From CAKZYD01 sp039026755 (GTDB lineage Bacteria; Pseudomonadota; Alphaproteobacteria; Sphingomonadales; CAKZYD01): a stretch of DNA of 7,322 bases. The position numbers and the translations under genes were made by a program. The stretch is from positions 1 to 7,322 of the forward strand of contig JBCCLR010000195.1 in NCBI GenBank assembly GCA_039026755.1, read 5' to 3'. Below, piece by piece: positions 5,805 to 7,322 of this stretch. Each line of letters begins with the position of its first letter. Position 1 is the first letter of the stretch. A model generated the notes under the pieces. The model was not told the origin of the DNA. It was given only the letters and a program-made list of their open reading frames with translations, and searched no databases.

Positions 5805-5918
5805 GCGCTAAAATTGGCCAAACTGCTGAGATCATTGCAAGGCTAGGGCCTTCTTGGTAAAGACCGCGCTGCGCTGCCGTACAGCCCGGCGCCACTCTGC
5901 AATGAAAGCACCGATAGT

Positions 5919-6482
5919 ATGAAGATAGATGGCAATTCGATCCGCCCTGGCAATGTGATTGAATATGAGGGCGGGCTATGGCGCGCGGTAAAGATCCAGC
6001 ACACCCAGCCCGGCAAAGGCGGCGCATATTTGCAGGTTGAGCTAAAAAACCTGATCGATGGCACCAAGAAGAACGAGCGGTTTCGCTCATCTGAAAAAGT
6101 AGAGCGCGTTCGGCTCGATCAGAAAGACTTTCAATTCCTCTTCGCCGACGCAGACAGCTATACTTTCATGGACCAAGACACGTACGATCAAATTGCGCTG
6201 GTCGCTGAAGATGTGGGCGATCAAGCGGTGTTTTTGCAAGACGGAATGATCGTGACCATCGAGATGTATGAGGAAAAGCCGATTTCGGTGGCACTGCCAG
6301 AACAGGTGACGCTGGAAGTGACGGAAACCGAACCGGCGCTCAAGGGCCAAACCGTTACCTCGTCTTATAAGCCGGCAATGACGGATATTGGCGTGCGCGT
6401 TATGGTGCCGCCGTTTATTGACCAAGGCACCAAGATCATCGTTGCAACGGAAGATTCCAGCTACGTTAAGCGGGCTGAATAG
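5919..6482 (+). CDS. efp: Translation elongation factor P
   Basis: 187 aa, the normal EF-P length. EF-P binds between the P and E sites and rescues ribosomes stalled on consecutive prolines. Three beta-barrel domains are expected at about 1-64, 66-127 and 129-185. The domain I loop reads QPGKGGAY with Lys33 at the tip, the residue modified by EpmA/EpmB-type enzymes in many proteobacteria; no such enzyme gene is in the window. The second domain starts near RLDQKDFQFLF, with YTFMDQDTYDQ typical of the family. The C-terminal domain has GVRVMVPPFIDQGTKIIV. The ATG matches the family N terminus (MKIDGNSIRPGNV); the ribosome site is weak. suhB follows after 6 nt, so the two are probably co-transcribed. 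Confidence 0.97.
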   Translation: MKIDGNSIRPGNVIEYEGGLWRAVKIQHTQPGKGGAYLQVELKNLIDGTKKNERFRSSEKVERVRLDQKDFQFLFADADSYTFMDQDTYDQIALVAEDVGDQAVFLQDGMIVTIEMYEEKPISVALPEQVTLEVTETEPALKGQTVTSSYKPAMTDIGVRVMVPPFIDQGTKIIVATEDSSYVKRAE

Positions 6483-6488
6483 CGCGCC

Positions 6489-7319
6489 ATGGCGTATCAA
6501 TCAGCGCTTATTAATGTGATGACGCAGGCCGCCTTTAAGGCGGCGCGTGGGCTGCAGCGCGACTTTGGCGAAGTGGAGCAACTGCAAGTCTCGCGCAAAG
6601 GGCCGGCAGACTTTGTGAGCCAGGCAGATCGGCGCGCTGATAAGATCTTGCGTGAAGAGCTGTTAAAAGCGCGGCCTGATTTTGGCATTGTTATTGAGGA
6701 ATCTGGCGAAAGCAATGTACGCCCGGACGGGCCAAAGTGGATTGTTGATCCGCTTGATGGCACCACGAATTTTCTGCACGGTATTCCGCATTTTGCGATT
6801 TCTATTGCCGCTGAGCAGTATGGCGAGATTGTCGCCGCTATTGTGTACGAGCCTATTGGCGATCAGCTTTACTGGGCGGATAAAGGACGTGGCTGCTATC
6901 TCAATGAGCGGCGGCTTAGAGTTTCAGCGCGCCGCAATTTGGCGGACTGTGTTTTTGCGACGGGCATCCCGTTTAAAGGCCGGGTTGGGCATGATCGGTT
7001 TTCGCACATTTTATCAACCATCATGCCTCAAGTTGCTGGCATTCGCCGGTTTGGCGCGGCTTCGCTCGATCTGGCCTATGTTGCCGCCGGGCGCTATGAC
7101 GGCTTTTGGGAAGAAGGTTTGCAGCCATGGGACATTGCAGCCGGCATGTTTCTCATCAAAGAAGCTGGCGGTATTGTGACTGATATTCGCGGCTCAGATA
7201 AGATGCTGGAAACTGGCGGTATCGTCGCCGCCAATTTAGCGATGCATGCGCCGCTGCATAAGCTGGTAGCTCAAGGCATTCGTGCTGCAAAGCAACAGTT
7301 GCGGCAGGAAACCGGTTAG
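6489..7319 (+). CDS. suhB: Inositol-1-monophosphatase family protein, SuhB type
   Basis: 276 aa, full length. The family are Mg-dependent phosphatases acting on inositol-1-phosphate and related sugar phosphates; in E. coli SuhB also acts in rRNA transcription antitermination, which is not shown here. Metal-site residues are present: Glu70 in IEESGE, Asp87 and Asp90 in VDPLDGTTNFLHG, and Asp215 in PWDIAAG. The N-terminal NVMTQAAFKAAR and LQVSRKGPADFVSQAD are typical of alphaproteobacterial members, and the C-terminal part has RRFGAASLDLAYVAAGRYDG. ATG 6489 lies 6 nt after the efp stop and has no clear Shine-Dalgarno sequence, so its translation may depend on ribosomes finishing efp. The stop is three bases from the window end, so nothing can be said of the next gene. 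Confidence 0.95.
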   Translation: MAYQSALINVMTQAAFKAARGLQRDFGEVEQLQVSRKGPADFVSQADRRADKILREELLKARPDFGIVIEESGESNVRPDGPKWIVDPLDGTTNFLHGIPHFAISIAAEQYGEIVAAIVYEPIGDQLYWADKGRGCYLNERRLRVSARRNLADCVFATGIPFKGRVGHDRFSHILSTIMPQVAGIRRFGAASLDLAYVAAGRYDGFWEEGLQPWDIAAGMFLIKEAGGIVTDIRGSDKMLETGGIVAANLAMHAPLHKLVAQGIRAAKQQLRQETG

Positions 7320-7322
7320 TCG

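Noticed and set aside
6087..7179. Alternative-frame and antisense open frames over efp and suhB
   Set aside because: Both genes are clear family members along their full length, so these frames are shadows.

Overview
The window looks like ordinary chromosome from a flagellated alphaproteobacterium, most likely in or near the Caulobacterales/Hyphomonadales group. The evidence is a clear FlbT and FlaF pair (flagellin regulators largely confined to Alphaproteobacteria), a divergent TPR protein that resembles the N-terminal half of a FlmG-type flagellin glycosyltransferase, a cysteine-free L31 of alphaproteobacterial type, and an efp-suhB pair. No transposase, integrase, phage gene or cas gene is visible, so nothing marks this as an island. 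Organism and synteny statements are inference from recognised protein families, not from a database search.

Layout. 1-918 (minus) is a TPR protein whose C-terminal part runs off the left edge. A 177-bp divergent control region (919-1095) rich in TTAA motifs separates it from flbT (1096-1539) and flaF (1481-1921), which overlap by 59 bp. These three genes plausibly form a flagellin-handling module: sugar transfer, mRNA control and secretion. The flagellin genes themselves are not here. flaF converges on rpmE (1969-2202, minus). rpmE is divergent from a full-length exporter-type ABC half-transporter (2396-4192). That gene converges, across a short hairpin, on a lipoprotein-like DUF900 alpha/beta hydrolase (4259-5362, minus).

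About 315 bp without a convincing gene (5363-5678) follows. It ends in three tandem copies of a 41-bp repeat that abut the 3' end of tRNA-Val(GAC) (5679-5753, minus, CCA encoded). The region upstream of the tRNA contains a parS-like sequence with one perfect half (5763-5778). The right end is efp (5919-6482) followed after 6 nt by a SuhB-type inositol monophosphatase (6489-7319), probably one transcript.

No clearly new multi-gene system is visible. The parts most worth a second look are the 41-bp repeats at the tRNA boundary, the parS-like site, the TTAA-rich divergent promoter region, and the TPR protein with its very acidic tail divergent from flbT-flaF.
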